A DNA stretch of 64,000 nucleotides from NCBI GenBank assembly GCA_029194665.1, contig JARFXO010000001.1, forward strand, positions 434,001 to 498,000, read 5' to 3'. Source of the stretch: Nitrospira sp. Its GTDB lineage: Bacteria; Nitrospirota; Nitrospiria; Nitrospirales; Nitrospiraceae. Shown here one piece after another: positions 32,780-41,662 of the stretch. Position numbers and translations under genes: made by a program. The notes under the pieces were generated by a model that searched no databases, was not told the DNA's origin, and saw only the letters and a program-made list of their open reading frames with translations. The first letter of the stretch is position 1. Every line of letters starts with the position of its first letter.

Positions 32780-35353
32780 CTAGGACCAGGCTGATGAGAG
32801 GACCCCCTCGGCATCCCGCCAGTGCGGGGTCCAGGCGAGGGTCACCAACTTCACGGCAATGTTGGCTTTGGTGGGCTTGATTGAAACCGTTTCGAGCTTC
32901 TCATTCACGGGATCGGTCGCAGCGGTTAGGATATCGCTTTCAGTCTTGAATTGTGCTTCGAGATCGCCCAACTGTTTTTGTAGCGCTGCCACATTTTCTT
33001 CCGCGACCCCGACATCCTGAGACTCTTTCATCACCCGGCCGGCACCCCGGATCGCCGTCGTGGCCCGACCGATGTTCGCGGCACTGATCGTCTTCCGTCC
33101 GAGAAACGCCCCGAGGATGGAGGCTCCGACAGAAATCGCAGCCTGCACTTGGCTTGAGCGGGATTCGGCCTGCTGTCTTTCCTTCGTCAGTTCCGCCCGT
33201 CTGATGCGTTCCTGAAACGTCGCGATCTTCGACGCATATTTCTGGCGTAGCGCTTCAGCGCCCTTGTCGCGTTGTTCCCGTCCGGTCTGCTGTAACCGTA
33301 CGCGGAAATCGCGCTCGGATTCCCCCGGCTTCGATACTTCCTTCGTACTGGGACTCCTGAACAACTCCACTTTCTGCGTTCGGAAGAGCCAGCCGCCGAA
33401 ATCCTTGTTCCAATCGGCGTAGCTCTTGGCCTTGCAGGCGATTGCCGGCAGCGTCAGAAACTGAGCTCCACCTTCTGGATTCTGTTCAAGATCGGCTACC
33501 GCCACATCCGCCGCTGTCGCCTTGTCCCAGTCAACTCCTACGGGACCATCCGCAATAGTTGCCAATATCGTCGCGTCCTGCGTGCTGTCGATCCCACTCT
33601 TTGAATCAGAGAAGCGGATGTGCGACCAGCCCAGCAGCATCGGGGCATAGACCAATTCGCTTCCCTCCGGCTTACTACCGCGCAACGGCACAAAATGCTC
33701 TGCAACATGCGGCGAGAGCAGGGGGCGGGACTTCAATGCTGAGGACGGACTCGCCTCACTGAGTGGGCCCGCGTCGATGGGTCTGCGAGGCGGGCCAAGC
33801 GGGCTGGGGGTTGAGCGAGAAGTCTCAGTCGTCAGTCCTCGGTGCTCAATCCTGCGGGATTCCATCAACGTTTTGATCTGTGTCCTAGTGAGAGGTCCGC
33901 GCAGATAGGAAAGACACCAGCGCGTCTCAAAGACAACCGGTTCGTTCTCATGCACGTTGTTCATCAGGAAGATTCGATTGCCGAGCCCAGCCAATATTTG
34001 CTCCATACGGCCTCGGTCGAATTTTTGCCCGGCGCCCGTCGCAGCTCCTTCCAGACCTTCCAGAACACGGGCCTTATCTCGTTCAGTCTGCAGTCGCCCA
34101 ATGAACCAGGTGCCGGTGTTGGCCAAGCCCTTGTAGTCGAGATCCACCGGGTTTTGCGTGGCAAGCACGACACCCAATCCGAACGCGCGAGCTTGCTTGA
34201 GCAAGGTCATCAACGGCAACTTCGAGGGAGGATTCGCTACCGGCGGAAAGTAGCCGAAGATTTCGTCCATGTAGAGCAATGCTCGCAGGCTCGTCGTACC
34301 AGATTGTGCCCTCATCCACCCGACCATTTGACTGAGCAAGAGCGTCACGAAGAACATGCGCTCGGCATCATTGAGATGGGCGATGGAAAAGATCGCGAGA
34401 CGTGGCTTTCCTGCCGACGTATAGAGCAAGGATTGAATGTCGAGTGCCTCTCCTTCCATCCAGGCCTGAAATCCTGGAGCAGCGAGCAGATTGTTCAGTT
34501 TCATCGCGAGAGCGAAGCGATCATTCGACGGAAAGAAGGACTCCACATCCATCACGCCGACCTTCGAGAGCGGCGGCGATTGTATGGCCTGAATCAGTGA
34601 TGCAAGGTCGAGATCTTCTTCCTTCTTCCACGTCCGATCGAGGATCGTCGAGAGGAGAATGTGCTCACGGCTCTGGATCGGATCGGCCTCGATGCCAAGC
34701 AGGACAAGCAAACTCGTGACGGTCGTACTGATCCGCTCGCGCAGCAACTCCTCATCTTCACGCACATCGGCAGCCGGTGCGGCGAACGATTTGAGGATGG
34801 AAACCGGCATGCCGGCGTTGCTTCCCGGCGTGTAGATCGCAACATCCGCCGCATCCCGTAGTCGTTGAATCCGCGCGCCGTCCTGTTGCCAACTTGCCAA
34901 CCCTTTTGTCCACAGTTCGGCCTGCGCCTGGGCATAATCAACCGAGGACAAGCCTTTCTTGCGCGCATCGTCCTCATTGATCCAAGGCTGAAAGTCTTCT
35001 CCCTTGAGAGACGGGAACGTCAGCATCAAATTGCCGAGGTCGCCCTTCGGATCGATGATGATGGCGGGAATGTTGTCGATGGCGGCTTCTTCGAGGAGCG
35101 CCAGACAGAGACCAGTCTTGCCGCTACCGGTCATGCCGACGCAGACGGCGTGCGTCACCAGATCTTTCGAGTCATACAGCAACCATCCCGGCTTAGCCTG
35201 CTTGGTGGCCAGATCATACGGTCGCCCCATATAAAACACGCCGAGCTTTTCAAAATCTTCAGCCGTCGAGGGAGTAGGCGAGGGTGATGGGCTGGATTTC
35301 TTCGGGGCGCTCTGGGTCTTTGCAGCAGAATCGGGCTTTCTCGCCTTCGGCAT
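32780..35353 (-). CDS. HerA-like (DUF853/DUF87) ATPase
   Basis: The 857-residue product has a Pro/Ser/Lys-rich N-terminus (1-30). A P-loop HerA/FtsK-type ATPase domain follows: Walker A GMTGSGKT at 73-80, IIIDPKGDLGNLM just after it, Walker B LLYMDEIFGYFPP, then LKQARAFGLGVVLATQNP (sensor) and an arginine-rich segment. The C-terminal 300 residues are helical and coiled (RQKYASKIATFQERIRRAEL) with a Gly-rich hydrophobic hairpin (ISVGASILGAFLGRKTISAA). HerA relatives act as hexameric DNA translocases, often with NurA. No nurA is adjacent, so the role (repair, conjugation-like transfer or defence) is open. Confidence 0.8.
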   Translation of the reverse strand: MPKARKPDSAAKTQSAPKKSSPSPSPTPSTAEDFEKLGVFYMGRPYDLATKQAKPGWLLYDSKDLVTHAVCVGMTGSGKTGLCLALLEEAAIDNIPAIIIDPKGDLGNLMLTFPSLKGEDFQPWINEDDARKKGLSSVDYAQAQAELWTKGLASWQQDGARIQRLRDAADVAIYTPGSNAGMPVSILKSFAAPAADVREDEELLRERISTTVTSLLVLLGIEADPIQSREHILLSTILDRTWKKEEDLDLASLIQAIQSPPLSKVGVMDVESFFPSNDRFALAMKLNNLLAAPGFQAWMEGEALDIQSLLYTSAGKPRLAIFSIAHLNDAERMFFVTLLLSQMVGWMRAQSGTTSLRALLYMDEIFGYFPPVANPPSKLPLMTLLKQARAFGLGVVLATQNPVDLDYKGLANTGTWFIGRLQTERDKARVLEGLEGAATGAGQKFDRGRMEQILAGLGNRIFLMNNVHENEPVVFETRWCLSYLRGPLTRTQIKTLMESRRIEHRGLTTETSRSTPSPLGPPRRPIDAGPLSEASPSSALKSRPLLSPHVAEHFVPLRGSKPEGSELVYAPMLLGWSHIRFSDSKSGIDSTQDATILATIADGPVGVDWDKATAADVAVADLEQNPEGGAQFLTLPAIACKAKSYADWNKDFGGWLFRTQKVELFRSPSTKEVSKPGESERDFRVRLQQTGREQRDKGAEALRQKYASKIATFQERIRRAELTKERQQAESRSSQVQAAISVGASILGAFLGRKTISAANIGRATTAIRGAGRVMKESQDVGVAEENVAALQKQLGDLEAQFKTESDILTAATDPVNEKLETVSIKPTKANIAVKLVTLAWTPHWRDAEGVLSSAWS

Positions 35354-35499
35354 AACAACGGCTCCCTTCGCTCATGGGTCGGAGGTGAGGTCGAGGTATT
35401 GTAGTGGTCTAAAAGATGCGCTGCAAGCGGGCCAAGTGGGCGTGGAATGACGTATCGATTGTGACGGGAAAGGCAATGCCCGGAAGATCATTGGACAGT

Positions 35500-35533
35500 G
35501 GAATGCACAGGACAAGGGAATGTACAGGACAAG
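35500..35533. repeat. two tandem 17-bp repeats
   Basis: GGAATGCACAGGACAAG (35500-35516) is followed at once by GGAATGTACAGGACAAG (35517-35533), differing at one base. The pair lies between the divergent HerA-like and antitoxin genes and is followed by GTTTGACCCC. It could be an operator or a remnant of an interspersed repeat. Confidence 0.6.
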
Positions 35534-35632
35534 GTTTGACCCCATTCACGACTTGTGCGTTTCCCCATGCAGTCTTGATTATTCGGCATGGATAAATGAG
35601 AATGTCTCAACATCTCTCTGGGGAAACAAGGC

Positions 35633-35875
35633 ATGGCCAAGACGTTGACGCTTCGCATTGATGATAAAACGTACTCAGCGATTGCCAAACAGGCGAAGAC
35701 AGAAAACCGCTCGCTCGCCAATTTTGTCGAAACAGCCGTGAAGGCGCATATCCAGGAATCTGCATTTCTAGACGATGTGGAAATGGCCGACATTCTCTCA
35801 AATGAACACCTGGTGAAACGTCTCCGGCAAGGGTCAAAAGACGCGCGAGCCCGAAAAGGCGTCGTCATTGGGTAA
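35633..35875 (+). CDS. CopG/RHH-type antitoxin
   Basis: The 80-residue product begins MAKTLTLRIDDKTYSAIAKQ, then AKTENRSLANFVETAVKAHI. This is a ribbon-helix-helix DNA-binding domain, followed by a C-terminal tail that would bind the toxin. RHH antitoxins repress their own promoter and neutralise the partner. It overlaps the RelE/ParE-type toxin gene by 8 nt. A GGGGAAACAAGGC stretch supplies the RBS. Unlike the three broken TA or toxin genes at the left end of the window, this pair has no visible lesion. Confidence 0.8.
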   Translation: MAKTLTLRIDDKTYSAIAKQAKTENRSLANFVETAVKAHIQESAFLDDVEMADILSNEHLVKRLRQGSKDARARKGVVIG

Positions 35876-36149
35876 GTTTCAGATCTTCGAAACATCTGCG
35901 TTCAAGGAAGATCTTGCCAAACTCGACCGAGCCGGTTTGAGACGGATTCAGGAAAAGCTAGAAACCTATATCTATCCTCGGCTGAGAGCCGATCCACATC
36001 ACGGCCTCAATATCAAGCGACTGAAGAACTGGGAACCGCCGACCTGGCGTTACCGCGTTGGTGCGTGGCGATTCTTTTACGAAATCAATGAGAGGGAGAA
36101 ACGCGTCTACATGATTACGGCTGATCACCGAAGGGAAGCGTATCGATAG
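35868..36149 (+). CDS. RelE/ParE-superfamily toxin
   Basis: The 93-residue product (TTG start inside the antitoxin's last codons) reads FQIFETSAFKEDLAKLDRAG, then IKRLKNWEPPTWRYRVGAWR, then FFYEINEREKRVYMITADHR. This is the full-length RelE fold with the conserved YRVGxWRxxYxI strand and C-terminal basic residues. Such toxins either cleave mRNA in the ribosome or poison gyrase; the sequence does not decide which. It is paired with the RHH antitoxin upstream. Confidence 0.82.
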   Translation: MGKFQIFETSAFKEDLAKLDRAGLRRIQEKLETYIYPRLRADPHHGLNIKRLKNWEPPTWRYRVGAWRFFYEINEREKRVYMITADHRREAYR

Positions 36150-36416
36150 CTGTATTCCCTCACCCCACAACAACCTGTCAACTGTTTGTGGGCTTCTTTG
36201 TTACTCCGCTTATTGCCGGCAGATGTCCCTGACTTGGGCGCGAACAGGTCCGGCTACCCACGTGCGGCCTCGTGTGAGCGACTGGAGGTACCGCAAATTC
36301 ACGGTGCATGCTCCAAATAAAGACTCCCGACCCCCTTTGTTGACCATCAAAGTTCGTCCCAGTGTGATCGTAAGCGTTCCCCTGTGACCTCACTCCTCGA
36401 TGAAGCACTCTCCCAC

Positions 36417-38396
36417 TTAGCCGTTGAGCTTTCGCAGAAAGTTGTAGACCAGTTTCATCATCGTGGCCCATTCCATCGGGTCGTATTTCTTTGGATCGGT
36501 TTGGGTGCTCAGGAACGATTCCAACTCGTCCTTGGTAGTGTGGGGAGTTTTGAGGTACTCCTTCCATTCGGCCTTGCTCGCTGAACTCTTGGCTTTGCTT
36601 CCTTTGTCGAGTTTCTGCGGCTCACGGTTCTCCATGATGACGCCCATTTCCTTGCTCACCGTCGGGCCGACGGCCTCCGAGTCGAGGATGGCGCTGTCGG
36701 GGTTCTTCATGCCTTCCAAGAAGAGGTCCGTTCCACCGTTTACCACGCGGTGCACCCAATCCGTCACAGTCAGGTCGACCGCCAGCTTGTCGTTCACGTT
36801 CCGGCCACAAGCCTGGGCGAGTTTTTGGGTGAAGAACGTTAAGGCTAGAGGGAAACCCCTGAGAGCCGCCTTGATATTGTTCGGCAGGGTTTCAGACAGG
36901 TCCCCTAGGTCGGTCTTATAGAAGTAATCGCCTAGCTGGTTTTTTGCCAGGCCAGTGCCTTTAAGAAGCTCGGTATCCGCGCAGAGGTAGTTGGCTAAGA
37001 GCACCGTGTATCCTTTCAGAATTCCCAGTTCTTTCTTGGTAGCCAGCTTCTGGACGGTCATTCCTGGATAGAGCGGGAATTTCTTGAATGGAGTTACGAC
37101 TTCATCACCTGCTTTTGCGGCCCTGATGAGCTGGTTCGCCGCTTTCACGCCAGCATCATCACTGGAGTTCTGCTTCCCTCGTTCGGCTGTTTGTTTGAAC
37201 ACCTTCGGCACCTTGGACAGTTTGATACCATATGTGGCCTGGAAATACCCCCGGGTACTTTGTAGGGTGCGAGCCGGCGCGTCACTGCCGACAAAACAGT
37301 CTCCCTGGAGAACTACCTCACCCCTCCTTATCTGACCGTAAATAGCTTGAATCCAGTGGGCCATGGCATTGGCCCGATCACCTACCTCGGCCTCGCTCAA
37401 TTGGAATTCATCCATTGGCTTCGTGACCATCTCGATGATGGATGGGCCGTTCGAGAAACCCTGCCGGTTACCGTTTTGATACTCGTTGGCATACTTCACA
37501 AGAGGTATGAGTTCATCGTTGTGATCCACCTTGATCTCAAAGCCGCCGTAGTCAAATTTCTTCTTGCCGGGGTCCCGCCGGGTACCATCATGATGACCAT
37601 AGTCTGATGTGAAAAAGATCGGAACCTCAATCTCAAATCCGAATCGTCGTTGGACGACATGCCCATTGCTGTTTGCTGATCCAAGGGTTGCAAACTTCCG
37701 CTGGATCGGCTGTCTGGTTGCCGTCCTCTGTGTTTCACCGGGAACAGACAGCGCTCTCCCCCCCATGACATCCGCCTCCTGCTCCAGCCCCTGATCATCG
37801 TTGACCGGTACGCCGTCCTTCAGCTGCATTGTCGGCTGGACTCTCCCCTGTGCCTGTTGCACCACATGCCAGGCTTCGTGCGGCAGGTGTTGCTCCTGCC
37901 CTGGCGCGACGTGAATCTCGGTGCCCTGCGTATAGGCCAAGGCGTTGAGCCGTGCTGGTTGGGAGGAGTTGTAGTGAACATTGACATTGTCCATCGACAG
38001 GTCGGAGAGGGATTCGATACCGGCTTTCAAATGATCCGGCAGGCCGGTTCGGTTCGGATGGTGAGCCAGTGGTGCAGAGGGAGCCCCCGGCTGCTTTTGG
38101 AGCGCTTCATGCGGATCGTTGCGCTGCGCTGAGGGAAACTTCCCTTGGAGAAGTTCTTCTTCGTCAGATTCCTGACGTTGCATCGGTGTGTCACCCGGCC
38201 GTCTGAACGTGCGTTTGGTCTGGAGCTTGCCTGATTGCAGGAGCCGATTCACGGCTTGATTTCCGATGGTGCCTTGCAACTGGAGGATTGGATGGCGCGT
38301 TGCACCGGGTTGTGTCTCGGATAGCGCCGGTCCTGACCCCCGTCGCGCTCGACCGGGCTCCACTGTGGCGGCTTTATCTACGAGGTGCTGCTTCAT
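36417..38396 (-). CDS. DUF4157-domain protein, probable eCIS cargo/effector
   Basis: The ATG at 38396 has GAGGAGG 9-10 nt upstream. The N-terminal 240 residues are the leader found in proteins loaded into contractile injection systems. They include LQGTIGNQAVNRLLQSG, MQRQESDEEELLQGKF, LPDHLKAGIESLSDLSMDNV and the DUF4157 HExxH motif LPHEAWHVVQQ (about residue 173). Residues about 250-659 form a large C-terminal domain starting RRFGFEIEVPIFF, with IIEMVTKPMDEF and RGYFQATYGIKLSK later. FGFEIE...EMVTKP recalls the start of amidoligase-like folds, but I cannot assign it firmly. It is the last gene of the eCIS operon, as expected for a cargo gene. Confidence 0.75.
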   Translation of the reverse strand: MKQHLVDKAATVEPGRARRGSGPALSETQPGATRHPILQLQGTIGNQAVNRLLQSGKLQTKRTFRRPGDTPMQRQESDEEELLQGKFPSAQRNDPHEALQKQPGAPSAPLAHHPNRTGLPDHLKAGIESLSDLSMDNVNVHYNSSQPARLNALAYTQGTEIHVAPGQEQHLPHEAWHVVQQAQGRVQPTMQLKDGVPVNDDQGLEQEADVMGGRALSVPGETQRTATRQPIQRKFATLGSANSNGHVVQRRFGFEIEVPIFFTSDYGHHDGTRRDPGKKKFDYGGFEIKVDHNDELIPLVKYANEYQNGNRQGFSNGPSIIEMVTKPMDEFQLSEAEVGDRANAMAHWIQAIYGQIRRGEVVLQGDCFVGSDAPARTLQSTRGYFQATYGIKLSKVPKVFKQTAERGKQNSSDDAGVKAANQLIRAAKAGDEVVTPFKKFPLYPGMTVQKLATKKELGILKGYTVLLANYLCADTELLKGTGLAKNQLGDYFYKTDLGDLSETLPNNIKAALRGFPLALTFFTQKLAQACGRNVNDKLAVDLTVTDWVHRVVNGGTDLFLEGMKNPDSAILDSEAVGPTVSKEMGVIMENREPQKLDKGSKAKSSASKAEWKEYLKTPHTTKDELESFLSTQTDPKKYDPMEWATMMKLVYNFLRKLNG

Positions 38397-38469
38397 GGAT
38401 CTGTTCCTCCTCGACAACGATTCGGATCGGTGTCAGGCATGGTGACGAAGGGTGCCTGATACCGTTATT

Positions 38470-38688
38470 CTAGGACGAGACCACGGGTTCTTCTCGTGGA
38501 CGGTTGCCGTTGCTCTCTTCCACAGATGACTCCTTCAGCACTTCCTCCAATACCTGAATAGCGCCGCTGATGCGCAGCAGTGTATCCCGCAGATACATCT
38601 GCTGTCGTTCTAACTCCTGAAGGCGTCCTTGACCCGCCTCCAGCTCTTTTTTTAAGGATGCGATGCGACTTTGTACAGCTTGTTGCAT
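38470..38688 (-). CDS. small coiled-coil protein of the eCIS operon
   Basis: From the ATG at 38688 (an in-frame ATG at 38712 is the alternative) the product has about 72 residues. A single long heptad-rich helix covers MQQAVQSRIASLKKELEAGQ, then GRLQELERQQMYLRDTLLRI and SGAIQVLEEVLKE, and the tail is polar. Small coiled-coil proteins of this type are often found beside DUF4157 genes in eCIS loci, where they may be adaptors or chaperones for cargo. The placement directly before the DUF4157 gene supports such a role. There is no direct evidence of function. Confidence 0.65.
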   Translation of the reverse strand: MQQAVQSRIASLKKELEAGQGRLQELERQQMYLRDTLLRISGAIQVLEEVLKESSVEESNGNRPREEPVVSS

Positions 38689-38741
38689 GGTGTTGACCCT
38701 TTCTCCAACCATCAGTGCCGTCGTTCCCCAGGATGTCGTCC

Positions 38742-39311
38742 TTACTGCAACATCACCAGCACGGGAACCTTACCTTTCCCTTTTTTTAAGCTGCCCAATG
38801 CCTTCCCCACGATAGCCCCCACGGCCTTGCTGGGATCGATCACTTTCTGTGCGTGTCCTTTCGTGTGGCTGGTCGTGAGCAGATCGCCGACTTTGATCGG
38901 TGCAATATCCGCATCCACTTTACACTCGGCGAAGACGCCAAGAGTCACCATCAACCCGATTTTCCCATGATCAATTCTACGCTGATTGAGATCGGCCAAC
39001 TCCTCGGCTGTACACTGTACGTGACGCGTGTCCCTATTCTTGTCCGCATCCTTTCCTGCTTTGGCTTTTGCAGACTGTTTTCCCTTGGAATCAAGGCCTT
39101 CCTGACCTGAGACGGATGGTGTAAGCCGGACGCTTACATGCGACACGACCCCGCACACACGCGTGTCATAGCTGCGGTCTGTTAGATCAACTTCCGGGAC
39201 AAGGATTGAGGGCGATCCGGAAGGCTTAGATGATTGCTCATCAGCAATCACCAGAACATCTCCGGGCTCAAGGGAGTCTCCGATGTTATTGAGAAACTGC
39301 GTGACGTTCAT
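38742..39311 (-). CDS. stand-alone fibre C-terminal-type domain protein
   Basis: The 189-residue product contains GKIGLMVTLGVFAECKVDAD, then IAPIKVGDLLTTSHTKGHAQ and GAIVGKALGSLKKGKGKVPV before LVMLQ. The same layout (GDLLTSSSTIGHAMK ... GTIIGKALESL...FVTL) ends the tail-fibre protein encoded just upstream. It is therefore a free copy of the fibre C-terminal domain with a different 100-residue N-terminus, including a Lys-rich low-complexity stretch near residues 75-90. It may form a fibre tip, a second adhesin or a chaperone for the fibre. The RBS is GGAGAAAGGAACG. Confidence 0.6.
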   Translation of the reverse strand: MNVTQFLNNIGDSLEPGDVLVIADEQSSKPSGSPSILVPEVDLTDRSYDTRVCGVVSHVSVRLTPSVSGQEGLDSKGKQSAKAKAGKDADKNRDTRHVQCTAEELADLNQRRIDHGKIGLMVTLGVFAECKVDADIAPIKVGDLLTTSHTKGHAQKVIDPSKAVGAIVGKALGSLKKGKGKVPVLVMLQ

Positions 39312-39360
39312 CTGTCGCGTTCCTTTCTCCTCGGCCGATGCTTGCTGTCCAGTCCGAGCA

Positions 39361-40965
39361 TCACCTCAACGTCACAAACACCTCGATCACGCCTGTTCCT
39401 GAATGGAGTGATTCAAGAGCTTTCCCAATAATCGTACCCGGAGCAAAGATTTCGACTCCTCCCACAACACGAGGCGTCGCTTTCATGGCATGTCCAATCG
39501 TTGATGATGAGGTTAATAAATCCCCCCGATTGATCGGTCCATTTTCATCCGTCACGTTACAAGGCACACGACCACTCAGAGCAACGGGATATGCGCGTTT
39601 GCCGTCGTGCCGTTTCTCATCCTCGCCATGTTCGGCACCCAACAAGAAACCAGGCAATGTCGAAATCACACCGATGATCAAATCATCATTCGCGCGTTCG
39701 GACTTCACGATTCGATCTTCTTTCCTATCGAGACAGGCCACGTCCCCTGGATCAAGCGTCACATCGGAGTAATAATTTTCGGCCAAGTCTCGTGGACCAC
39801 TTTGGGACCCATTTCGAGCCCAAATCGTCCCCTCCGCCTCGACATCCCATGTGTGAACGCCACCGGCCCAGCCCGCTGTCTTGGGTTTAGCAGAAAACCC
39901 ATGCGTTCCGATGTTTGCGGTTACTTCCAGGTCACCGTTGATTTGCAAGTAATCATACAACTTCACCACGCGTAAGGTTGTACTTGTCGTCTTAACCGTT
40001 CTTCCAAGGATCATCAACGCACCGTACTGAGTGCCATCATTTTCGATTGCGGCATAGCCAAGAGTATTCCCAAATCCCGTATGCTGATGGTCGACTTTCG
40101 TAAAATACAGATCTGAATTGCCGGCTCGAATATCGCCAACAACCTCTAACTTTCCCTGAGGTGCGACCGTTCCGATGCCGACCTTGCCGTCTTTGGTGAT
40201 ATTAAAGACATCGCCTCCTCCGGCCGTCCACAAACTCAATCGTCCTCCTGGACGATTGGTAATCTCCACTCTATTCCCCAACCCTTCGTTCGTCGAAAGC
40301 CGTAAGTAGGCTTGCCCACCCGATGACTCGAACAAACCGACCGCGTCCGCTGCAACCACGTGAAACTTATGGCTCGGGCTTGTCGTTCCAATGCCGATGT
40401 TGCCGCCCACCGTCGCATTTCCCGTGACGCTCAAACTGTTTGCCGCAAGGTTGACCGTCGGATCGATAGCGCTGCCGGCAATTTTTCGAACGGTGCTGTC
40501 GACAGTGCTGATGGTTCCACCGCCGTCCAACTTCACCTTCGCGAGCACAATGACGGAGCCGTCGTTCACCGGGACTGTTGTTCCTGCTTCCACCAGGGGG
40601 CGTTCCGTCGTACGCGTATAGTTATCGATTCCACCTACCGTGTAATGGTCTCCCGGGTCGAAGACCTCTTCATATTTGGCCGTAATATACACATCCGCAT
40701 TCGATCCGAACTTTGTAAGGTCTTCTGATCGGGCATCCAAGAGCACAAGCTCCCGCCCGTCTTTATCGACCGCCATTCCTGAACTGATGCCGATGATCTT
40801 GTCGGCGGACTTGGTCACCTGAAGTCCTCCGTCCGCGATCCCCCAGGTGTGCAGCAACTGATTATGCCGTCGCCGCATATTCATGAGATACCCCTGCTCA
40901 TCCGTAAAATCCTTCTCGACAAGAAACTGCGAAGTAAAATAATTCAGCCGCTTGACATCCGCCAT
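39361..40965 (-). CDS. eCIS tail-fibre/receptor-binding protein
   Basis: The ATG at 40965 follows GGGGAGGA and starts 2 nt after the previous stop. Residues 1-160 form a conserved baseplate-attachment region (LNYFTSQFLVEKDFTDEQGY, MNMRRRHNQLLHTWGIADGG). Residues about 165-310 hold repeated short beta motifs typical of trimeric fibres (GNATVGGNIGIGTTSPSHKF; GKVGIGTVAPQGKLEVVGDI). The C-terminal 150 residues carry ARNGSQSGPRDLAENY and the GDLLTSSSTIGHAMK domain. This is the Afp13-like position in eCIS loci. The variable middle and tip should set target recognition. Confidence 0.8.
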   Translation of the reverse strand: MADVKRLNYFTSQFLVEKDFTDEQGYLMNMRRRHNQLLHTWGIADGGLQVTKSADKIIGISSGMAVDKDGRELVLLDARSEDLTKFGSNADVYITAKYEEVFDPGDHYTVGGIDNYTRTTERPLVEAGTTVPVNDGSVIVLAKVKLDGGGTISTVDSTVRKIAGSAIDPTVNLAANSLSVTGNATVGGNIGIGTTSPSHKFHVVAADAVGLFESSGGQAYLRLSTNEGLGNRVEITNRPGGRLSLWTAGGGDVFNITKDGKVGIGTVAPQGKLEVVGDIRAGNSDLYFTKVDHQHTGFGNTLGYAAIENDGTQYGALMILGRTVKTTSTTLRVVKLYDYLQINGDLEVTANIGTHGFSAKPKTAGWAGGVHTWDVEAEGTIWARNGSQSGPRDLAENYYSDVTLDPGDVACLDRKEDRIVKSERANDDLIIGVISTLPGFLLGAEHGEDEKRHDGKRAYPVALSGRVPCNVTDENGPINRGDLLTSSSTIGHAMKATPRVVGGVEIFAPGTIIGKALESLHSGTGVIEVFVTLR

Positions 40966-40967
40966 AG

Positions 40968-41654
40968 TCAATCCTCCCCTTGAGCCGTCCCTAACAGAGT
41001 ATCAACGCCGACCGTAGAGTGCCGTCCGATTTGCATGCTTGGGAACATCGGGATGAGTTCGTAAAACGTGTGCGCCGGCTTCTCCAGATCGATCAGTGCG
41101 CGGGCAATCTCCATTTGCCGCTCTTGTACCGTCGGCGACACCCGCGGCAACGAAATCTTGACCCGAAAAAAATGAGGCTTTTCGCCGCCCAAATACATAT
41201 CCTTACCGATGGTCGATCGAACCCCGATTTGTACGCCTTCGTCCTCCTCTTCAACCACGGTCGGAACACTGACGGTAAAAATCGACAGGAGATCCTGTAA
41301 ATTCTTCTTGGTTCCTCGCCACCGGTACAACTGCGCAATCCTGGCGATAAACTCGCGTTGCTCGATCACACCGACATCGGCACGTAGGCTAAAGGCCGTC
41401 CAGCTTGCCAGCCATGATAAGAATTCTTCCGGTGTCTGATAGGGATCGAAATATTTCGCGACTCCTGCAATGTTTTCTTCTATCCCTTGAGCTGGAAACG
41501 GAACCCCCGTTTCCGGAAACTTTACGCCGTCTTGCCGACCAAGCAGAATTTTCTCAACGGCAAGCAACCATTGGCCGAGATAGGGATCTTCCTGGTAGAT
41601 CGCCGGCAGAGACTGCACGAGGCTGCTTGCCGACTGTGTGGTCTGCGTGGCCAT
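40968..41654 (-). CDS. phage tail protein I-like (gpI-type) baseplate protein
   Basis: The 228-residue product has SLPAIYQEDPYLGQWLLAVE near the N-terminus, YFDPYQTPEEFLSWLASWTA in the middle and IAQLYRWRGTKKNLQDLLSI after it. This is the pattern of the tail protein found between gpJ-type proteins and fibres in contractile tails and eCIS. It probably bridges the baseplate wedge to the fibre. AAGGAGG precedes the ATG. It starts 8 nt after the second J-type gene. Confidence 0.82.
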   Translation of the reverse strand: MATQTTQSASSLVQSLPAIYQEDPYLGQWLLAVEKILLGRQDGVKFPETGVPFPAQGIEENIAGVAKYFDPYQTPEEFLSWLASWTAFSLRADVGVIEQREFIARIAQLYRWRGTKKNLQDLLSIFTVSVPTVVEEEDEGVQIGVRSTIGKDMYLGGEKPHFFRVKISLPRVSPTVQERQMEIARALIDLEKPAHTFYELIPMFPSMQIGRHSTVGVDTLLGTAQGED

Positions 41655-41662
41655 GACCCTCC

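Noticed and set aside
36150-36416. Terminator or insertion-sequence remnant after the eCIS cargo gene
   Set aside because: I saw no stable hairpin with a U run and no transposase-like frame in this stretch.
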